Notes: a model not told the origin generated them from the sequence alone. 64,000 nt of DNA from Streptomyces melanogenes (GCF_014649795.1 NZ_BMTS01000013.1:249639-313638), one strand, 5' to 3'; shown: positions 43,419 through 52,757, numbered from the stretch's first letter. Made by a program: numbers and translations.

Positions 43419-45389
43419 CTAGCGGGGGGACGCGATCGCGCGGGCCGCGCGGACCTCCTGGCGGAGGGGGGCCAGAACGCTGTCCTCCGAGCCAGTCAGA
43501 GACGCCCGTACCTCCACGAGCGTGGACGAGGCGCGGAGCCCGTCCGCCAGGGCCCGCAGTTCCCGGGCGACCTCGGCCACTTCAGAGGGCGCCGGCGCCA
43601 ACGCCCCATGATTCACCCGCACCCGCGCGGCCGTCGCCGCGTCAACGATCCGCTCCACCGCCACCACCAGCGGCCACCACGCCGCCGCCCGCGCCCCCGT
43701 CGGCGGCGGCTCGGTCAGCGCCCGCTGGAACTCGGACCGGACCACCGACAGGTCCCGGTAGATCCGACGCCGCCGCCGCACCCGTTCGGCCTGGTCCGGC
43801 CCCGCGGAAGCGAACGCGCACTCCACATACCCCGCCGCCTCCCCCACCGCGTCCGCCAGCCGGTCCCCGATCCGCGTGTGCCAGCTCTCCGGCCACAGCA
43901 GGTAGCCCGCCACCAGCGAGATCCCGCAGCCGATCAGGCTGTCCCACAGGCGCGGCAGCACCAGCGCGAAGCCCTGGTGGTTCAGGACGTCCGAAAGCAA
44001 CAGGATCACCGGTGTGATCGCCGCCGTCTGGAAGGCGTACCCCTTCGCCGAGAACGCCGGGATCAGGGCGGCAAGGACCACCATCACCGGCACGTCCCAC
44101 CACCCCCGCGGCACCTCCGCGAGCACCGCCGCCGCCGTCACCAGCCCCACCGCCGTGCCCAGCGCCCGCAGCACCGCCCGCGAGAACACCGACCCGAAGT
44201 CCGGCTTCAGGACGAACGTGACGGTCAGCGCCACCCAGTACGAGCGCGGCACCGCCACCAGCGACACCAGCGCCTGCGCGAGCCCGATGCAGAGCGCGAG
44301 CCGCAGCCCGTACCGCCAGGACGCCTGCGAGAACAGCACGTTGCGCGCGCCCCGCCGCAGCCGGATCCGCAGTGCCGCCGGGCGTCCGAGCCGGTCGTCG
44401 ACGTTGTACGGGTCGGGGTCCGGCTTGTGCACCACCGCCGCCGCGTGCCGCAGCGCCGCGTCCACCGCCCGCTCCGACGGCTTGCCCGGCTCCGGCAGCG
44501 CCAGGTCCGGCACCGGTCCCGTCCGCGCCTGTTCGACCGCCGTCGCCAACTCCCGTACGGCAGCGGGGATCTCGGCGGGCAGCGGACGGCCGCGCAGGTG
44601 TGCCGCCGGGGCCGCCTCGACCAGCGGGATCACCACGTTCAGCTGCGCGAGCAGCCGGACCAGCGGGCTGCGCCGTCCGTGGTCGCGGGTGCGGCGCGCG
44701 AGCACCAGGTCGTACGCCGTGTTGAGCGACTGCGTGACCGCCTGCCGCTTGGCGTCGTACGCCGGTGTGCCCGCCGCTTCGAGCAGCTCGGCCACGGAAC
44801 GGTAGGTCGCGGCGACGGCCGCCCGCTCCGGGACCCGGTTGCGCAGCGGCCAGCCGAGCAGGGTGAGCAGGAGGACGAACAGGCCGCCGAGGGTGAGCAG
44901 CAGCGGCGCCTTCCACCACGGCGACGGCATCGGCAGGCCCGCCCCGACCACGGCGTTCAGCAGGAGCAGCAGGCCGGAGACGGAGGCGACCGCGCCGATG
45001 GACGAGATCATTCCGGAGACCAGCGCCACCAGAGTGAGGGCGATGACGGCCAGCCAGCCGTCGCCGTACACCAGGGTGCCCAGCGTGACGCCGATCGCGC
45101 CGAAGAGCTGCGGTACGGCGATGTTGAAGACCCGCATGCGGTACGCGTCGGCCGTGTCGCCGATGACGCCCGACAGGGCGCCCATCGACACGAGTGCGCC
45201 GTACGTGGGCTGGTCGGTGGCGAAGCCGACGGCGAGGGGGGCCGCGAGGGCGACGCCGGCGCGGGCGACCGCGGGCCACACGATCGGTGTGCTCTGCGGG
45301 CGCAGCCCGCTGACCAGCCACTGCGGCGGCGCGAGCCGCACCCGTCCCCGGTCGCCCGGATCCTTGTCCACATCGAGCTGTGCACCCAT
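43419..45389 (-). CDS. FUSC-family membrane protein (YccS/aromatic-acid exporter-like)
   Basis: A 656-residue inner-membrane protein with two blocks of about six TM helices (roughly 40-185 and 370-500) separated by a cytoplasmic helical region, the duplicated FUSC plan. Relatives include AaeB and YccS, proton-driven exporters of aromatic acids; the substrate here is unknown. The 5' end (codons for DVDKD) contains a DnaA box, TTGTCCACA on the plus strand at 45364-45372. Confidence 0.87.
   Translation of the reverse strand: MGAQLDVDKDPGDRGRVRLAPPQWLVSGLRPQSTPIVWPAVARAGVALAAPLAVGFATDQPTYGALVSMGALSGVIGDTADAYRMRVFNIAVPQLFGAIGVTLGTLVYGDGWLAVIALTLVALVSGMISSIGAVASVSGLLLLLNAVVGAGLPMPSPWWKAPLLLTLGGLFVLLLTLLGWPLRNRVPERAAVAATYRSVAELLEAAGTPAYDAKRQAVTQSLNTAYDLVLARRTRDHGRRSPLVRLLAQLNVVIPLVEAAPAAHLRGRPLPAEIPAAVRELATAVEQARTGPVPDLALPEPGKPSERAVDAALRHAAAVVHKPDPDPYNVDDRLGRPAALRIRLRRGARNVLFSQASWRYGLRLALCIGLAQALVSLVAVPRSYWVALTVTFVLKPDFGSVFSRAVLRALGTAVGLVTAAAVLAEVPRGWWDVPVMVVLAALIPAFSAKGYAFQTAAITPVILLLSDVLNHQGFALVLPRLWDSLIGCGISLVAGYLLWPESWHTRIGDRLADAVGEAAGYVECAFASAGPDQAERVRRRRRIYRDLSVVRSEFQRALTEPPPTGARAAAWWPLVVAVERIVDAATAARVRVNHGALAPAPSEVAEVARELRALADGLRASSTLVEVRASLTGSEDSVLAPLRQEVRAARAIASPR
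45364..45372 (+). promoter_or_regulatory. DnaA box (intragenic, FUSC gene 5' end)
   Basis: TTGTCCACA is the preferred Streptomyces DnaA box. It lies within the first codons of the FUSC gene, 148 bp from the head-to-head pair at 45521-45541. Confidence 0.7.
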
Positions 45390-45513
45390 GGGATCAGTAT
45401 GCGATCACGGCGAATGAGACCTTTTGGGCGGGTCTCACGAGACAATGGATCTTGCCCGGACTTTGTCTGCGCGACCAGCCCACCACCGGCCCGCAGATGA
45501 CTGTTCGACCGTC

Positions 45514-45548
45514 GGAATCTTTATCCACACCCTGTGGACAAAGATTCC
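45514..45548. promoter_or_regulatory. Two head-to-head DnaA boxes in a 16-bp inverted repeat
   Basis: TTATCCACA (45521-45529) and TGTGGACAA (45533-45541, a reverse TTGTCCACA) are separated by CCC. The symmetry extends outward to GGAATCTTT/AAAGATTCC, giving 16-bp arms with one mismatch. It lies in the 174-bp gap between the FUSC and oxidoreductase genes. It could fold as a terminator for the oxidoreductase gene, but the two DnaA boxes argue for an initiator-binding element. Confidence 0.75.
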
Positions 45549-45563
45549 CACCGCGCCCACGGC

Positions 45564-46493
45564 CTACGGCACAAACAACGTCTTCCCCCGAGCCCCACCC
45601 ACCCGGTTCCTCTCCAACGCCTCCGGCACCTTCTCCAACGGATACTCCGCGTCCACCGGAAGATGCACCTCCCCCGCCACCGCCGCCGCGGCCAACGCGT
45701 CCAGCAACGCGCCCGTCGCCGTGAGCCGGAAGTTCACGCCCTTCCCGGGCGGGGCCGCGCCCCGGGTGCTCAGGGCGGCGCCGCCGGGGCGCATCAGGGA
45801 CGCGTACGCGGCGAAGGACTCCGGGTCGGGCGAGACGAGGTCGACCACCGCGTCCACCCCACCCGGCACCGCCCGCCCGCACGCCTCCCGTACCGACTCC
45901 TCCGTGGAGTCGATCGCCAGCACCGCGCCCAGCGCCCGCATCCGCTCCCGTTCGTCGCCCCGCACCACCGCCACGACCCGCAGGTCCCGCGCCGCCGCCA
46001 GTTGGGTCAGCGCGCTGCCGACCCCGCCCGCCGCGCCCACCAGGAGCAACGAGTCGCCCGGTTCCAGGGCCACGCCGGTGCGCAGGATCTGGAGCGCGGT
46101 CATCCCGGCCGTGGGCAGCGCGGCGGCCGCCCGCAGCGTGAGCCCGTCCGGCACGCCGGCGATCGTCGAGTCGTGCGGCATCGTCACGTACTCGGCGTAC
46201 GTTCCGGTGCCCACCGGCGGCCGCCCCGCCTGCCCGTACACGGCGTCGCCCACCACGAACCGGTTCTCGCCGGGCCCGACCACGTCCACGCGTCCGGCGA
46301 AGTCCAGGCCCAGGACCAGCGGGAAGGCGTGCGGGGCCCGGCCGTCGAGGAGGCCGTCGGCGACCTGCCAGTCGAACGGGTTGAGGGCGGCGTAGTCGAT
46401 CTTCACCAGGACCTCGCCGGGTCCGGGCGTCGGCTTGGGGACGTGGACGACCTCCGGCGTGGCCCCGAAGGCCTGGACCGCGACAGCGCGCAT
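45564..46493 (-). CDS. NADP-dependent zinc-type alcohol dehydrogenase-like oxidoreductase
   Basis: A 309-residue medium-chain reductase. The GroES-like N-terminal half (VHVPKPTPGPGEVLVKIDYAALNPFD) leads to a nucleotide fold with VGAAGGVGSALTQLA. It lacks the structural zinc cysteine cluster, so it belongs to the quinone/enoyl reductase branch. Substrate unknown. ATG 46493 is chosen; the longer frame adds Gly/Arg-rich sequence outside the fold. It is followed by the DnaA-box inverted repeat. Confidence 0.87.
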   Translation of the reverse strand: MRAVAVQAFGATPEVVHVPKPTPGPGEVLVKIDYAALNPFDWQVADGLLDGRAPHAFPLVLGLDFAGRVDVVGPGENRFVVGDAVYGQAGRPPVGTGTYAEYVTMPHDSTIAGVPDGLTLRAAAALPTAGMTALQILRTGVALEPGDSLLLVGAAGGVGSALTQLAAARDLRVVAVVRGDERERMRALGAVLAIDSTEESVREACGRAVPGGVDAVVDLVSPDPESFAAYASLMRPGGAALSTRGAAPPGKGVNFRLTATGALLDALAAAAVAGEVHLPVDAEYPLEKVPEALERNRVGGARGKTLFVP

Positions 46494-46596
46494 ACGCGTA
46501 CGACCTCCTGCTCGGCCCCCCTGCCCCGGGCTCCCGGACGGTCCGATCCTCACCCAGGAGAGCCCCGCCCGCACCCCGGGGACGCGTCCGTTCGCC

Positions 46597-47625
46597 CTAG
46601 CCCTCGAACAGTTCGAGGTCCACCATCAGCGCCCGGTGGTCGGTCCCGCGCAAGCCCAGGAACCGCACCGACCGGACCGTGAAGTCGTCGCCGCTGACCA
46701 GTACATGGTCGATCTGGGTACGGAACGGCGTGGTGCGGTCGGCGGGCCAGGAGTACGTACGCGACTTGCCCGCGAGCCGGGCGCTGTCGTGCAGCGCGCC
46801 CGCCTTCAGGACCGACCGGAAGGCCGCGTGGTCCTGGGTGGCGTTGAAGTCCCCGGCCACGATCACCGCCTCCCCCTTCGCCGCCGCCACGAAGCCCCGC
46901 ACCCGCCCCAGCTCCCGCCGCCACGCGCCCTCCCGCCCCGGCAGCGGGGGCTCGGGATGGGCGAGTTGGAGGCGTACGTCCCGGCCCGCGACCCGCGCCA
47001 CCGCACCCGGCATGGCCATCGCGGACGGGATCGTGGGGGCGTCCGTGAGCGGGTACTTGCTGAGGATCGCGGACCCGGCCGAGCCGTCCTCGCGTACGAC
47101 GTTCCGGTACGGGTAGTCCGCCTTCGCCACCCGCTGCTCCAGCGCGTCCGCGCAGACGAACGCGCACTCCTCGACGAACACGAAGTCCGGCTTCTCGCGG
47201 CCGATCGCCGCGATCAAGTCGTCCGTCGCCCAGCCGAATTCGGTGTTGGAGGTGAGGACGCGCAGCTGGCCGAGGGGGCGGCCGTGCGGACGGGTGATCT
47301 CGGCGCCGTACGGCTGGGTGTACCAGCCGGTCACCGCCAGCACGACGAGCGCCCACGCCATCCCGAGCCGCCACCGCCCGAACGCGGCCAGGGCGAGCCC
47401 GGCGCCGCCCGGCACCAGCAGCCACGGCAGGAAGGCGAGCAGCTGCGGCACGGGCGTCACCCCGTCGGAGTCCGCGGCCCGGCACCCGACGACCGCGCTG
47501 ACCCCGGCGAGCACGAGTCCGCCCAGGACCGCACTGGCCCGGCGCCACGGGTGACCCCGCTCCCCGGGCGGCCCCGCCGCCGCGTCCGTGGCGGGCCAGG
47601 GCGGTGCGGTGCCAAGGGCGTCCAA
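46597..47625 (-). CDS. Membrane-anchored endonuclease/exonuclease/phosphatase-family protein
   Basis: A 342-residue protein with three N-terminal TM helices (about 30-105) and an extracytoplasmic EEP domain (about 120-340). Motifs include VLTSNTEFG, FVEE, VAGDFNATQD, TQIDHVLVS and GTDHRALMVDL, with the metal/catalytic Asn, Glu, Asp and His of the fold. Possible substrates are phosphodiesters or phospholipids outside the membrane. The start appears to be TTG 47625 with a strong GGGAGGG 4 nt upstream. No ATG or better GTG precedes the first helix. Confidence 0.85.
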   Translation of the reverse strand: MDALGTAPPWPATDAAAGPPGERGHPWRRASAVLGGLVLAGVSAVVGCRAADSDGVTPVPQLLAFLPWLLVPGGAGLALAAFGRWRLGMAWALVVLAVTGWYTQPYGAEITRPHGRPLGQLRVLTSNTEFGWATDDLIAAIGREKPDFVFVEECAFVCADALEQRVAKADYPYRNVVREDGSAGSAILSKYPLTDAPTIPSAMAMPGAVARVAGRDVRLQLAHPEPPLPGREGAWRRELGRVRGFVAAAKGEAVIVAGDFNATQDHAAFRSVLKAGALHDSARLAGKSRTYSWPADRTTPFRTQIDHVLVSGDDFTVRSVRFLGLRGTDHRALMVDLELFEG

Positions 47626-47695
47626 GGGACCCTCCCGGTCGACGGTTCGGGTTCGACAGGCCGTTCCGTCCCCAAGTATCCGCCGGTGCGGGTGT

Positions 47696-48451
47696 TCAGC
47701 CCGTCAGATGGGCGCGCAGGGCCGCGTTGAACTCGGCGGGCCGCTCCAGATTGGGCAGATGCGCCGCCGACTCCACGACCACGAGCGTGGATTCGGGCAC
47801 CGCCGCGTGCATCGCCTCGGCGTCCGCGACCGGCGTGTACGTGTCGTCGCGCCCCACCACGACCAGGGTGGGGACGGTGACGGTGGTGAGCAGCTCGCGG
47901 TAGTCGGGCCGCTCGGCGCGCCCGCGCAGCGCGGCGGCGGCGCCCTCGGGGTCGGTGGCGGTCATCATCCGGTACACGTGCGCCTTCACCTCCGCGTCCG
48001 CGTACGGCGCCACCATCTTCTCCAGCACCTCGTCCGCGTACGGCTTCATGCCCTCCCGTACGAGCCGGTCGGCCATCTCGCGGCGGGCGGTGCGCCCGGC
48101 CGGGGTCTCGGCGGCGGGGAAGGTGTCGGCGAGGACGAGCGAGCTGATCCGCTCCGGGAAGAGGCGGTAGCACTCCATGACGATCTGGCCGCCCATGGAG
48201 AGCCCGCCGAGCGCGAAGCGCGCGAGGCCGAGCCGGTCGGCGAGCGCGCGGACGTCCTCGGCGAAGTCCGACAGGAGGGTGGTGCCGGGGGTGACGGGCG
48301 CGCCGCCGTAGCCGCGCAGATCGGGGACGACGACGCGGTGCGTCCGCGCGAACTCCTCGACCTGGGGGTCCCACATCGTGCGGTCGAAGGGATGGCCGTG
48401 GACCAGGAGCAGGGCGTCGCCCGTGCCCCGGTCGGTGTAGGTGGTGGGCAT
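47696..48451 (-). CDS. Alpha/beta hydrolase
   Basis: A 251-residue cytoplasmic hydrolase. The oxyanion region is VHGHPFDRTMW (18-28), the nucleophile elbow GLSMGG has S85, the acidic residue is in VVGRDDTYTP (about 201), and the base is in SAAHLPNLERP (about 230). Substrate unknown; it resembles 3-oxoadipate enol-lactonase-like and haloperoxidase-like families. It is divergent from a MocR regulator across 76 bp containing paired direct repeats, so it is a likely target of that regulator. Confidence 0.9.
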   Translation of the reverse strand: MPTTYTDRGTGDALLLVHGHPFDRTMWDPQVEEFARTHRVVVPDLRGYGGAPVTPGTTLLSDFAEDVRALADRLGLARFALGGLSMGGQIVMECYRLFPERISSLVLADTFPAAETPAGRTARREMADRLVREGMKPYADEVLEKMVAPYADAEVKAHVYRMMTATDPEGAAAALRGRAERPDYRELLTTVTVPTLVVVGRDDTYTPVADAEAMHAAVPESTLVVVESAAHLPNLERPAEFNAALRAHLTG

Positions 48452-48478
48452 GCCTGGAGGCTAGGCGGGCCCAACTGG

Positions 48479-48511
48479 TCGGTGCAATAAGATCTTTGCT
48501 CTCGGTGCAAT
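48479..48511. promoter_or_regulatory. Direct repeats, putative MocR operator
   Basis: TCGGTGCAAT occurs at 48479-48488 and again at 48502-48511, 23 bp apart (about two helical turns). It sits just upstream of the MocR gene and within the divergent promoter. MocR regulators such as GabR and PdxR are known to bind direct repeats. Confidence 0.65.
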
Positions 48512-48527
48512 GTTCTGGAGGCGCGGA

Positions 48528-49856
48528 ATGGACTACCGGCGGCTGGCGGACGGGGTGGCGAAGGCGATAGCCGACGGGCGGCTGCTCCCCGGCGACCGGC
48601 TGCCGCCCCAGCGGACGTTCGCGCGCCGCCATCGGGTGGCGGTCTCGACGGCGATCCGGGCGTACGGGGAGCTGGTGCGGCGGGGGCTGGTGGTGGGGGA
48701 GGTCGGGCGCGGCACGTTCGTCCGGGCGGCGCCGCCGCACCCCGGGTCCGTGCTCGCGGAGGACAGCGGCCGCACGCCCGTGAACCTGGAGCTCAACTAC
48801 CCCGTGGCGGACGGCCAGTCGGAGCTGATGGCACGCGGGCTCACGGCCCTGACCCGCCCGGACGTCCTCCTGGAGGCCACCCGCCCGGCGGCGGCGGACG
48901 GCACCCCCGCCGCACGGGCGGCGGCGGCCCGGGTGCTGGCCCGTCCCGGCTGGAGCCCGGCCCCGGACGGCCTGCTGTTCGCGGCCAACGGCCGCGCGGC
49001 GATCGCGGCGGCGCTGTCGGCGCTGGTACGGCCCGGGGGCCGGGTCGGGGTGGAGGAGCTGACGTATCCGCTGGTCAAGGCCGTGGCGGAGCGGCTGGGG
49101 AGCACGCTGGTGCCGATCGGGACGGACGGGTCGGGCCTGCTGCCGTCGGCGCTCGCGGCGGCGCACCGGCGTACGCCGCTGAGCGCGGTGTACGTACAGC
49201 CGACGCTGCACAACCCGCTGTCGCTGACGATGCCGGGCGGGAGGCGGGAGGAACTGGCGGTGGTTCTGCGGGAGTTGGGGTTGGCGGCGGTGGAGGACAC
49301 GACGTGGGCGTTCCTCGCCGGGCCTGATACTCCCGCGCCGCTGGCGGCGTACGCCCCCGAGCGGACGCTGCTCGTGGACAGCCTGTCGAAGCGGCTGGCG
49401 CCGGGCCTGACGGTGGGGTTCCTGAGCGTTCCCGAGGCGTACGGGGAGGGGGTCGCGCGGGCGCTGCGGTCCGGGGCGTGGACGGCGGGCCGGTTCAACC
49501 TGGAGGCGGCGGTGCGGTGGGTGGAGGACGGGACGGTGGAGGCGGTGACGGCGGCGAAGCGGGCGGAGGCGGGTGCGCGGCAGGCGCTGGTGACGAGGCA
49601 CCTGGGGGCTTTCACTGTCCGGGTCGACCCGTGCTCGTACTACTGCTGGTGGGAGCTGCCGTCGCCGTGGCGGGCGGAGACGTTCGTGGCGGCGGCCGCG
49701 GCGGAGCTGGGGATCGCGGTGACGCCGGGGTCGGCGTTCGCGGTGGGTACGGGGTCGGCACCGGACGCGGTGAGGGTGGGGTTGGCTTCGCCGTCGCGGG
49801 GGGTGCTGGACGCTGCGCTTGAGCGGCTGGCGGGGCTGGCGGTACGGGGTGGGTGA
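48528..49856 (+). CDS. MocR-family PLP-dependent transcriptional regulator
   Basis: A 442-residue GntR/aminotransferase fusion. The N-terminal winged HTH (about 1-68; LPPQRTFARRHRVAVSTAIRAY) is joined to a fold-type I aminotransferase domain (about 90-435). The PLP lysine is in DSLSKRLAPG, and YVQPTLHNPLS corresponds to the cofactor Asn/Pro region. MocR proteins sense PLP or amino-acid adducts. ATG 48528 has GGAG 7 nt upstream and is preferred over ATG 48510. It probably controls the divergent hydrolase and itself through the direct repeats upstream. Confidence 0.9.
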   Translation: MDYRRLADGVAKAIADGRLLPGDRLPPQRTFARRHRVAVSTAIRAYGELVRRGLVVGEVGRGTFVRAAPPHPGSVLAEDSGRTPVNLELNYPVADGQSELMARGLTALTRPDVLLEATRPAAADGTPAARAAAARVLARPGWSPAPDGLLFAANGRAAIAAALSALVRPGGRVGVEELTYPLVKAVAERLGSTLVPIGTDGSGLLPSALAAAHRRTPLSAVYVQPTLHNPLSLTMPGGRREELAVVLRELGLAAVEDTTWAFLAGPDTPAPLAAYAPERTLLVDSLSKRLAPGLTVGFLSVPEAYGEGVARALRSGAWTAGRFNLEAAVRWVEDGTVEAVTAAKRAEAGARQALVTRHLGAFTVRVDPCSYYCWWELPSPWRAETFVAAAAAELGIAVTPGSAFAVGTGSAPDAVRVGLASPSRGVLDAALERLAGLAVRGG

Positions 49857-49889
49857 GCCGGGGTCGGGCGGCTGCCCGCTTCACGGAGT

Positions 49890-49950
49890 GCGTCGCCTTT
49901 CGTCTGCGGGCCGGTGGAGGCTGGTCGCGCAGTTCCCCGCGCCCCTGAAG
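49890..49950. repeat. Single dispersed-repeat copy
   Basis: One plus core at 49926-49946 with TTCGTCTGCGG at about 49899 and the CCCGCTTCACGGAGTG flank. There is no inverted partner. It lies between the MocR stop and a small convergent membrane-protein gene. Confidence 0.8.
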
Positions 49951-49963
49951 ATGCCGCTGTGCG

Positions 49964-50269
49964 TCATGGTGGGTCCGGTGTCGCCGCCACGGGTGCGGCC
50001 TGGCGCGGTGTCTCGTCGGGTGGGGGAGTTCGCCGTACGCGGAGGGTCAGCCAGGTCGTGAGGGCCAGGGCGAGACCGGCGGCGGTGGCGGCCCAGGCGG
50101 CGGTGCGCAGGGCGTCGGTGAGGGTGTCGTAGACCGCTGCGGCGGTGGTGGGGTCGGCGTGGGGCGGGAGGTCGGCGAGGGTCAGGACGCGGCCCAGGGC
50201 GACCAGTGCGCGCAGCCCGAGCCCGCCCGCGGCGATGCCGAGGCCGGCGGCGGTGACGGAGGAGCGCAC
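49964..50269 (-). CDS. Small two-TM membrane protein
   Basis: About 101 residues from GTG 50269. One hydrophobic segment lies near the N-terminus (SVTAAGLGIAAGGLGLRALVAL, in part) and one at about 60-78 (AAWAATAAGLALALTTWLTL). A short loop (ADLPPHADPTTAAAVYDTLT) lies between, and the tail is Pro/Ala-rich. No family recognised. The open frame extends upstream over the divergent gene start, so the N-terminus is uncertain. Divergent to the gene at 50346. Confidence 0.5.
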   Translation of the reverse strand: MRSSVTAAGLGIAAGGLGLRALVALGRVLTLADLPPHADPTTAAAVYDTLTDALRTAAWAATAAGLALALTTWLTLRVRRTPPPDETPRQAAPVAATPDPP

Positions 50270-50345
50270 GGGTCCAGCCAACCCCGGGTTGCCGGGTGGG
50301 GCGCGCGGGTGTGGGCTGTATGGGGGAAGTGGAAGGAGTTGCGCC

Positions 50346-50750
50346 ATGTCCGCACACGCAGCGATGCCGGCGCCGTCACGGCCCGGCCCCCTGTCCGCCC
50401 GCCTCGGCCTGCCCGTGGCATTGATCGCCCTGCCGGTGGTCATCGGCGTCTTCTACGGCTTCTGGGCCGCGTCCATCAACCGCCGGGGCGGCGAGGTCAC
50501 CGGCGGCAACATCGCGCTCGGCCTGGTCTCCGGTGCGGTGATCGCTGCGCTCGGCCTGGGCCTGCTGATGATCCAGGGCCGCTTGCCCCGGGAGCTGCGG
50601 GCGCTGGCGTTCGGAACGTTGTTCGGGGCGGGGACGGGGTTCCTGTATGCCCAGTCGGGCGAGAGTGTGTTCGGGGCGTCGATGATGGGGGCGCTGCTGG
50701 GTGGGGGCATGGCGGCGGCATCGTTCTACGTGTTCTACACACGCGAGTAG
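50346..50750 (+). CDS. Four-TM hypothetical membrane protein
   Basis: A 134-residue integral membrane protein with four predicted helices (about 21-43, 55-76, 84-104, 110-130) and short loops. A good Shine-Dalgarno AAGGAG precedes ATG 50346. Typical of small conserved Streptomyces membrane proteins; no function can be assigned. Confidence 0.7.
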   Translation: MSAHAAMPAPSRPGPLSARLGLPVALIALPVVIGVFYGFWAASINRRGGEVTGGNIALGLVSGAVIAALGLGLLMIQGRLPRELRALAFGTLFGAGTGFLYAQSGESVFGASMMGALLGGGMAAASFYVFYTRE

Positions 50751-50965
50751 CCCGTGCGGCGGGGTCGGTGAGGCCCGGGCCTCTCGTGCCTGGCCCCCGC
50801 TTCGCGGAGTGAGTCGTTCTTCGTCTGCGGCCCGGTGGGGGCTGGTCGCGCAGTTCCCCGCGCCCCTAAATGCGCCCCTTCGGGCCGCCCAGGGGATTGC
50901 CGCGCAGCGGCATCTAAGGGGCGCGGGGAACTGCGCGAGCAACCCGCCACCGGCCCGCAGACGAA
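50751..50965. repeat. Dispersed repeat, full inverted unit
   Basis: Starts with a GAGGCCCGGGCCTC-type unit (reverse relative of the one near 43240). A plus core at 50847-50867 and a minus core at 50917-50937 flank the composite insert (ATGCGCCCCTTCGGG, GATTGCCGCGCAGCGGCAT). Confidence 0.85.
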
Positions 50966-51002
50966 CCCGTACCCTGGACGGACCCCACCCAGAAGAGGAC
51001 CC

Positions 51003-51134
51003 GTGGACGAAGACACCGAAAAGGCCAAGGAACGCGGCATCGCCCTCCGCGCCGGGTTCTACATCTTCGGCACCCACCTCTTCGCCGGATTCGTCTGGCT
51101 GCTCTTCTACGTCGGCGATCACGCCCACAAGTGA
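51003..51134 (+). CDS. Very small membrane protein (DUF6126-like)
   Basis: A 43-residue protein from GTG 51003 with AGAGGA upstream. A charged N-terminus (MDEDTEKAKERG) precedes one or two short hydrophobic stretches (FYIFGTHLFAGFVWLLFYVG) and an HAHK tail. It resembles small actinobacterial proteins of the DUF6126 type, from memory. Its reading frame continues open upstream through the repeat, so automated annotation may over-extend it. Confidence 0.6.
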   Translation: MDEDTEKAKERGIALRAGFYIFGTHLFAGFVWLLFYVGDHAHK

Positions 51135-51180
51135 CGGAAGTCCCAGCCACACCGGACCCCGCCCCGTTACACTCACCCCC

Positions 51181-51234
51181 ATGACTTCCGCCGTGCACCG
51201 TGTCAGCAATCTCCGCTGGTGGCGCTCCTCCTAA
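51181..51234 (+). CDS. Trp-rich leader peptide of auxiliary trpS
   Basis: A 17-residue peptide, MTSAVHRVSNLRWWRSS, with tandem Trp codons 13-14 (TGG TGG, 51217-51222). It lies 126 bp before the trpS start. Overlapping hairpins follow, the classic layout of ribosome-mediated attenuation. The S. coelicolor indolmycin-resistant trpRS1 is reported to be controlled this way. Confidence 0.85.
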   Translation: MTSAVHRVSNLRWWRSS

Positions 51235-51245
51235 GGAGCGGCCAC
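51219..51245 (+). promoter_or_regulatory. Attenuator pause/antiterminator hairpin
   Basis: GTGGCGCTCCT pairs with AGGAGCGGCCAC with one bulged G and a CCTA loop. It covers the second Trp codon and the leader stop codon, so ribosome position would decide whether it forms. Confidence 0.65.
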
Positions 51246-51263
51246 GACACCTGCACGCCAGCG

Positions 51264-51288
51264 AGGGCCGTTCGAAACGGACGGCCCT
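51264..51288 (+). terminator. Attenuator terminator before trpS
   Basis: AGGGCCGT and ACGGCCCT form an 8-bp stem with a 9-nt loop, followed by TTT. It ends 72 bp upstream of the trpS start codon. Formation should depend on leader translation. Confidence 0.75.
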
Positions 51289-51360
51289 TTCGCATGCCCA
51301 GCCCTCTGGGGCGTGGCCGTCCCCGACGACCCGCCACCCACCCAGAGAGGCACCCCAAAA

Positions 51361-52330
<970 letters not shown>

Positions 52331-52334
<4 letters not shown>

Positions 52335-52717
52335 CCCCCGCCCCCGCCCCCGCGCCGCACATCGCACTCGAACCACACCGTCTTCCCGCCCCACGTGTGC
52401 GGCAGCACCCCCCACCGGTCCGTCACCGCCGCCACGATCATCAACCCCCGCCCGGACTCGGCGAGTTCGTCGATACGGGCGGGGGCCTGCGGCAGCTTCG
52501 CGCAGTCGTCCGTCAGCTCGACGCGCACTCCGGACGGCCTGGCCAGTATCAGGACGTGGCAGTGGCGGCCGGGCACATGGCGTACGACGTTGGCCGTCAG
52601 CTCGGTCAGCGCGAGTTCGGCCGCGTCCGCGACCGCCGTCATCGACCAGTTGACGAGATACCAGCGCAGGATCCGGCGCAGATGCCGGGCCGAGTGGTCG
52701 CCCACGGTGATGTTCAT
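52331..52717 (-). CDS. Anti-sigma-type ATP-binding protein (RsbW-like GHKL)
   Basis: A 128-residue single-domain GHKL ATPase. The N box is ELALTELTANVVRHV, the G1 region is VELTDDCAK, and G2 is ESGRGLMIVAAVTDRWG. The tail is poly-Gly (RRGGGGGG). Such proteins phosphorylate anti-anti-sigma partners or bind sigma factors, and in Streptomyces often pair with XRE/DUF5753 and DUF397 genes, as here. ATG 52717 is chosen; GTG 52768 in frame would add 17 residues. Divergent to the XRE gene. Confidence 0.85.
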
Positions 52718-52757
52718 GCCGTAGCGACCCCCAACTTGCGCCTCGTAAGGGTGAGTT

